From NCBI RefSeq assembly GCF_012273895.1, contig NC_052106.1:7750001-7814000 (forward strand): DNA of 64,000 nt, read 5' to 3'. Made by a program: the position numbers and the translations under genes. The DNA comes from Zerene cesonia. Its lineage: Eukaryota > Arthropoda > Insecta > Lepidoptera > Pieridae. The number at the start of each line of letters is the position of its first letter. Position 1 is the first letter of the stretch. Below are positions 42,877 to 54,580 of the stretch, in pieces. Below the pieces are notes generated by a model. It saw only the letters and a list, made by a program, of their open reading frames with translations, did no database searches and had not been told where the DNA came from.

Positions 42877-43367
42877 AACTTGAAACACCGACTTAATCTT
42901 AGGAAAGTATATAGGTAACTTCGTGATAAGAAAACAAGATTTTTGCAAATAGATTAATATATTATGTGAATCATTTTCATTTAGCGAACGAAGCCGCATG
43001 TGGAAAGTTATAGTACAAACTCATAGCATTTAATCAAGTAATACCTGTCAACGGTAAGCATTGAAATCAGAAACTATTGGAACGCCGAATCAATGAGTCC
43101 TCAACCCATTTACGACGCAAGGGTCTATGGGACCCCGATCTATTTACGAAATTAAATGGTCTTTTGTTGAATTTGTTTTGTTTGATATTAATTAAACGTT
43201 AGCACACTAGCGCGTCAGTTTATGAAATTATTCTGAAGGTTTATTAACAAATTTACGTATTAAAGAGGTCCATTATTATAGCTCAAACACAAATTCGAAT
43301 ATTTAAAGATTATTCGAATTGGTAATGTTGTGAAACACACAAGTCACTATAGCTAAACTGAGCTTTT
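42877..43367. other. AT-rich DNA, nothing recognised
   Basis: The patch at 43040-43140 (AACGCCGAATCAATGAGTCC) looks single-copy. Confidence 0.35.
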
Positions 43368-43571
43368 TTATGCCATAGCGGGCAACTGAGCTGGTGGTTC
43401 GCCTGATGGTAAGCGATCACCACCGCCCATGAACATTAGAGTTAGTACCTCTGTGAATGCGCTGCCCGCTTTTAAAGGGAAAAAGATGAGGTAAGGACTG
43501 ATGACGGGAAAGAAGGAATAGACTGGGAAGAGCGAGGAAAAGCAAACGGGCGTCCGGCTACCCCCAGTGAG
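43368..43571 (-). mobile_element. Retroposon S1, 5'-truncated
   Basis: A T run at 43366-43372, then GCGGGCAACTGAGCTGG, GATCACCACCGCCCATG and CAAACGGGCGTCCGGCTACC. It is of the same subfamily as 181-504. Confidence 0.8.
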
Positions 43572-44333
43572 TTTTTGTTAACTCGTCCTTTCTTTATAGG
43601 CATGTAAACCGTAAATTACTAAACTAATGCTCAGAAATGTAGGTTCCTGAACAATAAACAGCAAAGACTGATATAGATTTCTTTAATAAGGATACGGATA
43701 CCACTCGAAGGTGGGGTATATCCAAGGATAGGTAGGGTAGTTTAGTGATTTTTAAATTATAATGTTTGTTTGTGTTAGTTGTATTTCTTTAATATCAAGA
43801 AATTACTATAAAGCGCGTTATGTATACATATATACATTTGTGTTACGAACAACAAAGTGAATATCCTGATATTGTTTAGGAGAGGGCTCAAAGCATGGAT
43901 TTTATCTCGATCAAAGGAACACTTCCTTGTATTTTTTCTCGCATGTGAAGTTCTATTAGGTATGTCGAGGATTCACTTTATCAGTTTCGCAAAGGGTCTC
44001 TTAGACCCGCTCCGATTGATTGTGGGTTAAATTGAGCTGACAGTGTTGCGAATTGTACAGTTATGACTGTTATTTTGCGATATTTACACAATTATACTTT
44101 TACTTTTCTTCCTTAACTTAGGGTTTAACTAAGGATTTTACTGCACTCTGTATGGTTAGTGTAAACGTATCAGACAGTTCGTATATATCAGTTAATTGAA
44201 AACATATTTCTATGTCCTTACAAATGTCTAAAGTGTCATTTAAAGTGGGTCAAATGCAAGTCTTAAAGCGTCGATTTGATACATACAGATGAAGCGAATA
44301 AAAGCGTGTTAATTATATTCTGGATGGTGATTA
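43572..44333. other. AT-rich DNA, nothing recognised
   Basis: No supported feature. Confidence 0.4.
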
Positions 44334-44617
44334 TTGGTGGCTCAGTGGAGAGGATATCGGACTTCAAAATCGATAAGATAGGGTTCGAGACCGGGCGAGC
44401 GTACAAGAAATAAATTGATTTTTCAATTTATCTGCACATGTGGATAACATCACCACTGCTCGAAACGGTGAAGGAAAAAAAACATCGTGAGGAAATCGTC
44501 ATGTCGGAAAATCAAAAATTCCAAGACCTGTCTGCCAATCCGCACTTGGCCAGCGTGGTGGCCTAAACCCACCCCAGTGTCCCAGCAGTGGGAACATAAT
44601 ATATGAGCTGATGATGA
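44334..44617 (+). mobile_element. SINE-TGA, full length
   Basis: TTGGTGGCTCAGTGGAGAGG (box A), GGGTTCGAGACCGGGC (box B), AAATTGATTTTTCAATTTAT and CACTTGGCCAGCGTGGTGG, then TGAGCTGATGATGATGC. It is the only plus-strand copy and shows the canonical AAACATCGTGAGGAAA junction. Confidence 0.9.
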
Positions 44618-44830
44618 TGCATTATATCTTAAATCCCCAGCACTAACATATTAAACATTTGACCGTCTTTGTTACGTAACTCGTAAATTATCACATAAAT
44701 TTCGCGGCTGTCCTTACAAATTTTCATTTTTCACATAACCTGCAATGCTGCCGATATAAAACCTTTACAATAAAATACTATAAATCAGTTAAAACAATAA
44801 CTTTGTATTCTTTGTATAAACCGATAATTC

Positions 44831-44854
44831 GGGGGTGTAGGGGGGAGGGGAGGG
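44831..44854 (+). repeat. G-quadruplex-type run
   Basis: GGGGGTGTAGGGGGG followed by AGGGGAGGG gives four G tracts with loops of 1-4 bases. Confidence 0.75.
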
Positions 44855-45038
44855 AAGGTAATCCAACACTAACCATTCAGATTCAAATGAGACAGGCTTT
44901 TATAAATCATTGGAACTCACTTCCGAAATCGCTTAACCCTTTTCGGTAGGGTTGGCAGAATAGTTGACAGGAGTTAAAAAATATTTTTATTTTTCAATCG
45001 ACACTACAACATTTACTTAATATTATACTTAAATTGTA

Positions 45039-45225
45039 TCCTACTTCTTACTATCCTGAAGTGTGTGTGTATTTGTTACTCTTTCAAGCAAAAACCACTC
45101 AACCGATTGCAATGAAATTTGGTAAGTAGACAGCTGGACAATATGAATAACAGACAGGCAACTTTTTATCTCGATATTGAGACGGGATACAAACTTACGC
45201 GGGTGATACCGCGAGGCGCAGCTAG
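45039..45225 (+). mobile_element. Helitron family A
   Basis: TCCTACTTCTTACTATCCTG to GGGTGATACCGCGAGGCG, CAGCTAG then T. The 5' AATATTATAAATGCGAAAG segment is replaced. Confidence 0.88.
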
Positions 45226-46172
45226 TACATAATACGCATTTTTCTAGTATTTTGATGTATTGGATAGTAATTTATATCTAATGTATGATCAATGAGCAGT
45301 TAACAGTTCTATAGTCACACAAATACTATTAAAAATACTAATATTATTCATAGTGATTTATACTCTGTATTGTTTTATTTACTACGTTTTGTTTGTTTAA
45401 TAAAAAAAGAAAACTGCGGCCGGTTTCGGGACATCATCATCGGGTATAATTTTAATTTAAACATATTACGAGAGCATTTATAAAAATCTCATTAATCTTA
45501 AAGCGACGACAACAACAAATGAATAAGTAATTTCATTTATTTGATTATTTCAGGCGCCACGTAAAATATTTCAGACCTTAAATAATTGAAACTATGAGTG
45601 ATATTAGCTTAACACAAATATAAATGCATTGCGGTGTGGGTGCATTCATATAAAAATGAAGTATCTTTTATATAAACATGTACATGAGTATATAAATTTT
45701 TGAGTAAATAGTATAAACAGACGTATGTATCTATCACGTAGGTATACACCACTTTTTCGTATTTTTCGTTCCTTTTTTTGCTGTCTGTACAATAGTAAAC
45801 TAGCGTACACCGGTTGGCCGCACGCGATCAAACGGCTCTCACAATACCAACGTAACTCTATACGTTTGCTCTAGCCTCTTTTATCTAAATACACGCCCAA
45901 GTTTGAATGTACCGTTAGCAAATAAGTTGATTTATCTGTTTATTCGTCAAATACAAATAGTCTCCATTAGATGAATACTGCGTGTCATATTTAAAAAAAT
46001 AAACTCAAACTTAAGGTCAATTTAAAGGCCTTTTTTCACAAAAAATGTACTTATGTAAATAAAACATTGCATTTTATCTAGTGCATAGTAACTAGCTTTG
46101 AGTCTGCAGCTTCACTCGCATGTATGCTTATTGAGATATAATCTGGATACAAAAAGAAAATTTATCTACATA
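45226..46172. other. AT-rich DNA, nothing recognised
   Basis: GCGGCCGGTTTCGGGACATC at 45416-45435 is an isolated GC-rich string of unknown origin. Confidence 0.35.
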
Positions 46173-46351
46173 CTAGCTGCACCCGACAAACGCTGTTCTG
46201 CCTTACTCTTATCATTTAGGGATATGAAAAATAGATGCTGGCCGATTCTCATAGATACCGGATAAGCACAAAAAATTTCATCAAAATCGGTCAAGCCGTT
46301 TCGGAGGAGTATGGCAACGAAAACTGTGACACGAGAATTTTATACATAAGA
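46173..46351 (-). mobile_element. Helitron family H, full length
   Basis: It runs from A|CTAGCTGCACCCGACAAACG to CACGAGAATTTTATACATAA, GA then T. It is nearly identical to 32760-32934. Confidence 0.9.
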
Positions 46352-46486
46352 TAGAATTACAACAGTCTTCTTTTGTGGCACTGACATAATATATTTTATT
46401 CATATTGCATTATATTTAAAACTATAAATCTTTATGAATCCCTTCCTTTACTGCATGAATGCATAGTATATATGTTAATTACTTAA

Positions 46487-46772
46487 TGTGGTAGTCGAGC
46501 ACGCTTACGTATTGGGCCGGATCGTGCCGGGGAAGTACCACACCCCCCACAGAAAATCAGCGTGAAACAGAGGCAAACAACTGTGTTTCGTGTGGCGAGT
46601 GGGGAAGGCGAAGCCCGATTCTTCCTCAACCTTTCCAGTTCATTACTTCTTTCCATTCGTATTTTCCTTATCCCTTGTCCCTTAAAGCGAGCAGCGCATT
46701 CACTCAGGCACTACCTCTACGCATATCCATACCATCAGGCGCAACGCCTGTTCTGTTGCCCGCTATGAGAAA
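46487..46772 (+). mobile_element. Retroposon S1, diverged
   Basis: ATGTGGTAGTCGAGCACGC, AAGTACCACACCCCCCAC and TACCATCAGGCGCAACGCC. The 3' part belongs to the subfamily with CATTCACTCAGG. Confidence 0.8.
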
Positions 46773-47930
46773 TTAAAGTTCTTAATGTTCCCGATTACCG
46801 AATAAGAGACAAACACACAGTATAGTAGTGGCGACATTCTCAAATAATTATTATCTATAGACACTACAATCGTCTATTTATTGCGTTTGACAACGACATC
46901 CATTCACGTTTCCCAATCGTATCACTTTTTTGATTTATAATTTAATGTAATAAATGAACGTTGGTGCCCCCATGGCGTGCCCCACGTCGTTTAGATAACG
47001 GCTATGTCACTAATCGAATGTGCCCATTAACATTTTAATTAAACAGTTTCAATTAATACGTGCTCGTTTTTGAATCGATAAGCTTTTTCGATGAAGGTGA
47101 AAATTCTTTTTTCGTTGTATGTGGCTTGATAACCTTTTTATGTAATAATATTTAAGTCAAGAAAACTTTTATTTATATGGTCATAAACGGAACGAATTAT
47201 TAAAATCACATTCCGTCATCAAATTAATGGCTTTATGCAATTTTATATCACGTAATTTGTGACTACATTTAATGAAATTTTTCGAACTAAATCCACAACA
47301 GCATTATGCTACAGGTATCAAAGCTAATAAAAAAACTCAACATTACTTATATCGACGATATAAAAAAACAACAACTAATTGTATAGCTAATCTTTACTTT
47401 GAAAGAAATAAAGAAAGAAAGAATGTTTATTCATTATATTATATGATTTATTTGATTAAAAATAAAACAAAAAATAAAGTATCAATACATTCGAAGTATA
47501 TCAAAACAGCTTTTTCAGTATAATCAAATCTCCTGGAATCTATTCAATATATTGTGACAGAAACCAACTCGAAACAAAAAAGAATCGACGATAAGCTTCA
47601 CCAAAAAACTTCAGACATACAAAAAAAAAATACATCTGGAACTCTCAATACACGAATGCACTATACGTAAAGTCAACAGAAAATATCAAGATTTAATAGT
47701 TTCAGGTCAGTTTTTATCATATTTAACACCCACAGAGATGCCATAAACTCATACCGTGTCTTTCAACACCTGACACATCGGCGTTAGCAGTGTCACTATT
47801 CATTCACACTCCTGCTTTATGGCCCATTAAAACTATTAGATTATTTATTTGTTTATGTTTTTAAGGATTAGGGGAGATATTTTTAACTTGTTTGAGGTTT
47901 TATACTTTTTCTGAATCACTATATGGAACA
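46773..47930. other. About 1.2 kb without a supported feature
   Basis: CCATGGCGTGCCCCACGTCG at 46970-46989 is CpG-rich but isolated. The K-rich 83-codon frame at 47272 is AT-driven. Confidence 0.4.
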
Positions 47931-48168
47931 AAACGAAGTCACTTCGAATTGGTAGCATTGTGTTTCGATCGGTGGGGGGGGGGGCGGGGGGGGGAATCGG
48001 AGGCCGGTATCCTTTTCTTTACCCTTCCCAGTCCTTTCTCTTATTTCCCTTATCAATCATTTCTTTATCCCACACCTTTTAATTTGCAGAGACATATGGG
48101 CCTTACGACAATGTCCATGGTCGGTGGTAGCGCTCACGCTTCTTTACCGACCGCGACATGAAAAAAAA
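47931..48168 (+). mobile_element. Retroposon S1 with G-run expansion
   Basis: S1 from TTGGTAGCATTGTGTTTCG to TTACCGACCGCGACATG and an A run. The usual GTGAGTGGGGGAGCCGG is replaced by a 24-base, almost pure G stretch at 47971-47994. Confidence 0.8.
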
Positions 48169-48473
48169 TCATTGAGAATTTAATATTTATAGAGTTATAT
48201 ATCTTAACAGACATTCTCTTCTGAACTCACTCTTATTAGCTTCACCTGTATGTGTATTGCATGTAACTGTTTCTTTTAGATACGAATTTACATCAATTTT
48301 CAACTTATATATTTAATTAAAACTTTGTACTCTTATCAAGGTTCGGTCACAATACAATAATTTTCATGTGTTTTTCTTATTATCCTGCTCAGGTTTGAAT
48401 AATTACGATCCGTATGCACTACATAAGTTCAGGTAAGACAATTTAGTTGATTCTATCATCTAAGCACGTCTTT
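48169..48473. other. AT-rich DNA, nothing recognised
   Basis: No supported feature. Confidence 0.35.
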
Positions 48474-48662
48474 TACGCTCGGATATCAAGATTCCTGTTT
48501 CATCCCAAGGGAGCATTTAATCGGAATAAAAAGTATTCTACCACCCAAGTCATCTCGTAACTAATTTGTATACCAAATTTTATCGTACAGTACAGTAGTT
48601 TCCACGTGATTGCCGAACAAACAAACGAACAAAAAAACTTTAACACTTATAATGTTAGTGAG
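48474..48662 (-). mobile_element. Helitron family D, lacking CTAG end
   Basis: ACGCTCGGATATCAAGATTC, then CTGTTTCATCCCAAGGG and ACTTATAATGTTAGTGAGA. Confidence 0.75.
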
Positions 48663-49099
48663 AAGTGTGATTATTTATAAAAAAACCTAAAATATATGCA
48701 TATTCGGTTAAGCACTCATTGACAGGATGCCATCACACCTCGTTCACTTTCACTGATAAGTTATCAGAAGACCTGACAAAAACCGAACGATAACGTATGT
48801 TAATATTTACGGTCGACGATCCGAAGCAATTTGGGTGAACGATTTTAGTAAGGTACTTTGTGTAATACTAGTCGCACTAACCGGATTTGCTTGGGTTGGG
48901 GGATTAAAAAAATATAGCCAGAGTCTTACAGAATCCTTTAGATTGATAGTAGGTAAAAATAAAGTCATTCCGTCTTTATATAACGTATTTCAGAGGTCCC
49001 TAAAATTTATTTCCTATATTTATTTCCTATATAGTATAAACCTTTTCAATAACTTTTCTAGTTTAGATGCATTCTTTCGTTATAATTGTTAAAATACAA
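48663..49099. other. AT-rich DNA, nothing recognised
   Basis: The open frame at 48835-49092 starts with GTG and has no domain. Confidence 0.4.
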
Positions 49100-49370
49100 T
49101 TCTAACGAGTATATTATAAATTCGAAAGTAGCTCTGTCTGTCACTTCTTTACGCGTAAACAACTAAATCGATTTGGATAAAATTTGGTACAAAGCTTTGT
49201 TGAGACCCGAGAAAGGACACGACACAACACCTTGGGCGGTGGCGATCGCTCGCTCCTGCGAACCCCACTCATTTGCCCGTCGTTTAAAACAAAGGGTCAT
49301 GGGATAGTGTTTGTCTCGGCAATCCCAGGGACACGGGAACTCTGAGGGTAAAGCCCCGGAACTTTATAAA
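49100..49370 (+). mobile_element. Helitron family K with inserted retroposon tail
   Basis: TAACGAGTATATTATAAATTC, ACAACTAAATCGATTTGG and AAATTTGGTACAAAGC form the 5' half. TCCCAGGGACACGGGAAC and GAGGGTAAAGCCCCGG form the 3' half. Between them TTGGGCGGTGGCGATCGCTC, CACTCATTTGCCCGTC resembles a LINE/S1 tail. Confidence 0.5.
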
Positions 49371-49487
49371 TATTCCTTTGACTACATGTTCAAGGAAATT
49401 TTAAATATATAAAAAACAAACCAAATATTCCCAAAACTAGTGAAGTAGATAGTCATTCCACATAACATTTCTTTTTTGCATTAGTTT

Positions 49488-49640
49488 CTTATGTCCTGTT
49501 TGCCTGGAAGACATCACTTAAAAGTGATAAGGCGGCGCAATCAGTTATACTCCTTCCTTCCATTTCTCTTTATAATTGCGATTTATGTTCGATTTTATGT
49601 CTGTATATTGACGTGATAAATAACTAATGAAATAAATTAA
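49488..49640 (+). mobile_element. LINE 3' tail, diverged
   Basis: TTTGCCTGGAAGACATCACT, TAAAAGTGATAAGGCGGC and a T-rich stretch, a related tail with the AAGTGATAAGG variant of the stem. Confidence 0.6.
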
Positions 49641-50876
49641 CGGCAAAAGTGATGCAGAACTCTCCTATTAAATGCAGGCACACGCTTAGCCGGTTTTATG
49701 GAGTTTACCTTAGGGTAGGTCGTTGTTTACTTTCCCATAAAGAAGTCAAAATGTCACTCATTATTGCTGACTGATGCCCTATGCTGTGGGGAATTGTACG
49801 CTATGTTTATATAAAAAACTGTTTAATACTTGTCTGTCTGTATGTTTACAATAAAATATACCTAATGTCTAGGCGATAAGATGGAATCAAGAAGCTTTGG
49901 TTATAGTAAAATACCATCTTGAATTTTTTTTGATTTTGAATTTTATTTGGTCAAAATTCAAATGTAAAAAGAATCACTGCTAGTTTCCAAACGGGTGTAT
50001 AAATTCTAATAAATCAGCAATTACAATTTGATCTCTTTATCGTATATTTTACACAAAACCATGACTTTTCGCTTCACAACTTCACACTGTCTTCGTGTTT
50101 TGTGTTTGTTTTATTTTAACGGAATACACGAAATAGTAATGCTATGCAAAGTTATCAATATGTCATTTCAAATATTACAGACGAAACCGGTATATGCGTG
50201 TAGCCCAGGAGCTCACGTATGTATTGGTTATGTAATCAATAAATACCCTACTACGAATTGTGCCATAAGAGCGACTAAAATATCATATAAAAATATTTTT
50301 ATTTCTTTCTAAACCGTATAAAATGGGCTGGGTTCAAAAAATCTGAATTTAACCATCCTATTTTTAAGCAGTTTACATCCAGGAGAAAACCAAATTCCGT
50401 TGTAGAGTACTCAGGAAGATAATAATCATACATCCACGTTTAGACATACATTGGATATTCAATGTTAGAACCATAATGTTGCATTTTTCTGAAATAAGAG
50501 TGACATTATTTTTCATTTTTATTTTGTATAGAGATTTTATATTATCATATGTCGAAGACGGGATCCGTCTTGCTTTTGATTTAATTAAATCACAGACCTA
50601 CTTCACTATTCGAAATTTCCTTGTCGTATTACGTGTGAGCATTCATGAAGTATTTTAGCTGAAAATTAAAATCCATAATCGAAAATATATAAACTATTCG
50701 TACCCGAATCCGCTCGATAAGATGATTTAAAGGAAAACACAGCCACCTCTCGTTTTAAGCCGTCAGGTGCGTGTTTCGGTTACGGGTAGTTATTGATTTA
50801 TTGCTAAAGTTTTGAATCATAGTATCAGTGTTGCTATATGATTGTAGCAAGGACATAATTCTACATCTCCTGTATA
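49641..50876. other. About 1.2 kb without a supported feature
   Basis: AT-rich. The frames at 50028 and 50476 lack any domain or splice context. Confidence 0.4.
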
Positions 50877-51120
50877 ATACTGACTGTGCCCCACGGTTTT
50901 ACTCGTATTTAATTTGAGGAAGAAACTATTATAGAACATAGTCATTAGCGAAGCGTTCGTTTTTCTATTGTGTCATTTTTTATCGCTTCTCTGCTTCCAT
51001 AGTCTTTCTCAATGAACCAACACAAGAATGTATTTTTTTTATATTTGATTACTTCTGAGTTTAGCACTTTAACTTAACAAACAAACTAAAAAACAAACTC
51101 TTCAGTTTTATAAAACTAGT
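50877..51120 (-). mobile_element. Degenerate Helitron (A/B mosaic)
   Basis: It starts CTGACTGTGCCCCACGG, TTTTACTCG (family A 3' end). It ends CAAACTCTTCAGTTTTATAA, AACTAGTAG then T (family B 5' end). Confidence 0.5.
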
Positions 51121-51569
51121 AGTCTTCGTTGAATTGATAATAAAAATCCTTTGTCACTTAGGTATGTGCGACTCTAGTAACTACCATTGAAAGAATCAAT
51201 TCTCTTATGTACCAGAATTAATCATTTATCGTAAGCGACGTCGCGGCAGTCAACTAGCTTGCAAGTTTCTTAAACGTAGTTCAAAAGAATTCCTTCAGTT
51301 TTATTGCTTTGAGCGTCATCGTTGCTTCTTAATTAAATTACTAAACATTCTTTTTAAAATACTTCGAGTGTAAAATGCTTTAAGAAAACATCGTTTTGGG
51401 AAGCTAAATTAATTTACTTTTCAGGCCTTCTCGTTTTTTATAAATGAAAATAAATTACGCATTACAAATATAATTATAAATAATTACTCTGCTTCTGAAA
51501 CAATACAATAACTAATTGTTAGCAATAACATTCGTAATATGTAACTCATATTTAAAATAAGAATAAATT
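51121..51569. other. AT-rich DNA, nothing recognised
   Basis: No supported feature. Confidence 0.35.
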
Positions 51570-51635
51570 TGCCGCGATTTTTAATCGGCGCCATCTTGTC
51601 GCGATGTAATGCAAATGGCGGTTACCGATCACAGT
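51570..51635 (-). promoter_or_regulatory. CpG-rich patch with paired CCATCTTG/ATGGCGG motifs
   Basis: GGCGCCATCTTGTCGCGATG and ATGGCGGTTACCGATC lie in AT-rich DNA. Both resemble YY1/Pho-type sites (AAGATGGCG) in opposite orientation. On the minus strand TTTTCTGTTTACAG ends at 51636, a good acceptor. It is a candidate promoter or 5' exon of the minus-strand gene, with no direct proof. Confidence 0.3.
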
Positions 51636-52330
51636 CTGTAAACAGAAAAGTAATTTACTCGTTTCGATGATTTATGACCGTTGTTTTTCCGTATTTAATA
51701 ACTTTTACATAATGTTTTAACGTGGACGAGGGTTACGTAATTGGAATCGTATATTTTGACGCGTATCATTGCTTTATGAATGCAGAATTTTTTTCTTTGA
51801 AATTTTGATTTTAACGGATTATAGAAAACTATGTTATGAACACATACAATATAATACTATACGTTATGACCATTCAAAAGTTTAAGTTTTATTGAATGAA
51901 TTTATTTGAGTTTGAGTTTCAAAGGAAGAGACAGACAGACAGGTTATTATGCGTTTATTTTATTAGTGGGGAAGTCGGTTCAAAAATTATACTCATATTT
52001 CGTATGATGATAGACTTCTAATATAAGAATAATAAAAATACAACCGAATTACAAAATTCCTTTAGTCGAAGTCGGTTAACAATTCCCAAAAATCGTCACA
52101 TTTTTCACACTTTTATTTATACGCCTTCCTCTATCTATAGAAAGTCTTTTTTGTTTTTCTATTGTTTGAAACATTAACAAAAAAAACACGGTTTTATCAC
52201 AAGCTTTAATTTATTAGCTCCGTAGGTGGGTTATCGCTCCCCTTCGAAACAATTTGTTAATGCAATTACGTTTTAGGGTTCCTTCATATTAACAGATTTT
52301 CATTAAGGGTTCATTATGCTATAGAGTTAC
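51636..52330. other. AT-rich DNA, nothing recognised
   Basis: No supported feature. Confidence 0.35.
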
Positions 52331-52530
52331 ACCAATACTATAGATGTGAATTTGTTTATTTGGATGGTTGTCCGACAATCACGCTGAAACTACTCAACGG
52401 ATTTTGATGAAATCTGGTATACAGAGTATGAACTGACTTGGGTGCAGGCATACTTTTTATTCCGATTAAATACTCCCTTGGGATAAAACAGGAATCTTGA
52501 TATTCGGGCGGAGACGAGACGAGCGTCTAG
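52331..52530 (+). mobile_element. Helitron family D, full length
   Basis: ACCAATACTATAGATGTG, CTCAACGGATTTTGATGAAA, CCCTTGGGATAAAACAGGAA and TCGGGCGGAGACGAGACG, AGCGTCTAG then T. Confidence 0.85.
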
Positions 52531-52702
52531 TATTGTAATATATTCAGTATTCTATACAACCTCACACTCCAACATTTATTTATTCAATTACATTACTTAT
52601 AGTTTTAATACCAACGATTCGGAAAGCAGTTTCTGCAGAGAAGAGCCGGCAAGAAACTCTGTAGTTTCGATAAATTTTAGTAAGCGAAACCGTGTTCGCA
52701 AA

Positions 52703-52920
52703 AAAAAAAAAAAATGAAGTCCCTTGTCCCCTACTGGGGCATGGGGCAGATGATGTACATCCGTTTCACTGATCGATTTTCTTTTGGGACAAGTAGGTGA
52801 TCAGCCTTCTGTGTCCTGCCAGACCGAGACATTTTTTTTTTTTTTTGCGTCCCCACCGGGAATTGAACCCAGGACCCCTCGGTTCTACGCTCACGCGTTA
52901 ACCACTGTACCAAGGAGGCG
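52703..52920 (-). mobile_element. SINE-T, full length with 11-bp target duplication
   Basis: On the minus strand the head is CGCCTCCTTGGTACAGTGG (box A TGGTACAGTGG), then box B GGGTTCAATTCCCGG, an A run, AATGTCTCGGTCTGGCAGG and CATCTGCCCCATGCCCCAG. It ends AAGGGACTTCAT plus 12 T. GTGTTCGCAAA flanks it at 52692-52702 and 52921-52931. The 3' tail is T-rich rather than A-rich. Confidence 0.9.
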
Positions 52921-52931
52921 GTGTTCGCAAA

Positions 52932-53314
52932 GCTAGTAAAGATATCTTAACATTCAACAATACAAAAAGATATCTTACATTCGGATATACTAATTTGATC
53001 GGTATAAAATAAAGAGGATTATAAAGGACATATTCAACGATGCTATCAGAAGACAATGGTTCGTTATCAGTAAGATTACGATACCACACGCAGCGGTCTT
53101 ACGCAACGGGATCTGACGTAATGAAACTGCATACCGCAAGTGTCAAAGCTTATTATTATTATTTATCTTAATTTTTAAGTAAAAAATAAAGAAATACATT
53201 AATATTATAGGCGAATGGTTTTAAATTCGTTTTACGAGTGGAAAACTATATTGTTTTGCGTCACACAATATTAGTTACATTTTTATTCATGAGAGGCTAG
53301 TTATTATTATTTTA
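52932..53314. other. AT-rich DNA, nothing recognised
   Basis: No supported feature. Confidence 0.35.
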
Positions 53315-53550
53315 AACTGACTTGAAAAAAGGAGGAGGGTCTCAATTCAACTTATATATAAAAGAATATTTATTGTTTTGGAGTTTTCTTAGCTTTGTTT
53401 CCGTTACCGTGAGATTACCGGGTTTACTATCCTATATCCTTTCTCGAGTTTCAAACATGCTCCATAACAAATTTCATCTATATCGGTTCAGTGGTTTAGG
53501 TATGAGGAAGACATAGACAAACAGAGTAACTTTTATTAGTAGGGAATTAC
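53315..53550 (+). mobile_element. Dispersed repeat L
   Basis: AACTGACTTGAAAAAAGGAG, GAGGGTCTCAATTCAAC, ACAAATTTCATCTATATCGG and TAACTTTTATTAGTAGGGA at the end. The Helitron-like last bases suggest L is itself part of an old Helitron. Confidence 0.55.
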
Positions 53551-54024
53551 TTAGTTTATGTACCAATATTTAAGAAAATATTGACGTAAAGAGAGTATGT
53601 ATGTATCTGATTGACTATTTAAAATTCACAGATAAAAAACATATAAATCACATTAGAGGTTGGAAAAGTTTTATATTATCTGTGCTAGAGAAGAATGTAT
53701 TTCTCAATCGAAACCATCAAACAATACCCACAGACTATACGAATATTATAGCTCAAACTAACAAAACGTAAGCCATTACGTTTCGACATGCGATGTCGTC
53801 GTTATGTCGTGTCGTATAAATGTATACGGAAAACATTAAATTCCACAATAAACATATCGGAATATTTACATGTAACGATAAAATGTCGTTTTGTCATGTG
53901 AACATAAATTTTCATACTTTGATCAATAAATTGAATGTGATGAGAAAATTGGTTCATGCGGATGATGCTGTGTTTTATCGCTTGTTCTCAAAAACTAAGT
54001 AGGTTGTTAAATTTAATTACATAT
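53551..54024. other. AT-rich DNA, nothing recognised
   Basis: No supported feature. Confidence 0.35.
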
Positions 54025-54180
54025 ATCTATCTTAATATATAAAAAAGTATACTTATTACCTTGGTCACGCCATCATGCGAGAACGGCTGGACCGATTTCA
54101 ATAATTTAACTCAGCTACAAATATACTGATGTATAGGTACTATTGGTACGTACCACGGGTGAAGTTGGGGCGAACAGCTT
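54025..54180 (+). mobile_element. Helitron family G
   Basis: TCTATCTTAATATATAAAAA, CGGCTGGACCGATTTCAATA and ACCACGGGTGAAGTTGGGGCG, AACAGCTTG. Confidence 0.6.
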
Positions 54181-54249
54181 GTTTATTATGTAACTCGATG
54201 TCTCAATCGTCCTCGATCGATTGACGTGATCGTTTTTGTATTTATAGTA

Positions 54250-54426
54250 TAGTCCCCTACTGGGGTATGGGGCAGATGATATACATCTGTTTCACTGATA
54301 GATTTTCTTTATGGATAAGTAGGTGATCAGCCTTCTGCCAGACCGAGACATTTTTTTCGCGTCCCCACCGGGAACCCAACCCAGGACCTCTCCGTTCTAA
54401 GCTCACGCGTTAACCACTGTACCAAG
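54250..54426 (-). mobile_element. SINE-T
   Basis: AGTCCCCTACTGGGGTATGG to CGCGTTAACCACTGTACCAAG. Box B is mutated (GGGTTGGGTTCCCGG). The tail is truncated. Confidence 0.8.
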
Positions 54427-54580
54427 TTCCCCATGTTGTCCCATTTAGTTGAAGACTTTTTTGTTGTAATGACTATGATGTCAAGTGTATGTATTGTTTT
54501 CCGTGGTTATTAACAAAGGCGTTTCGATGTAGTTCTAACTAGGAAAAACGATTTGTAACGGAAAACGGGTTTGAATCCTA

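Noticed and set aside
47272..47523. 83-codon lysine-rich frame
   Set aside because: K, N, I and Y richness is what AT-rich random sequence gives.
48835..49092. 85-codon frame with a hydrophobic start (possible signal peptide)
   Set aside because: It begins with GTG, lacks an ATG in context and has an AT-driven composition.
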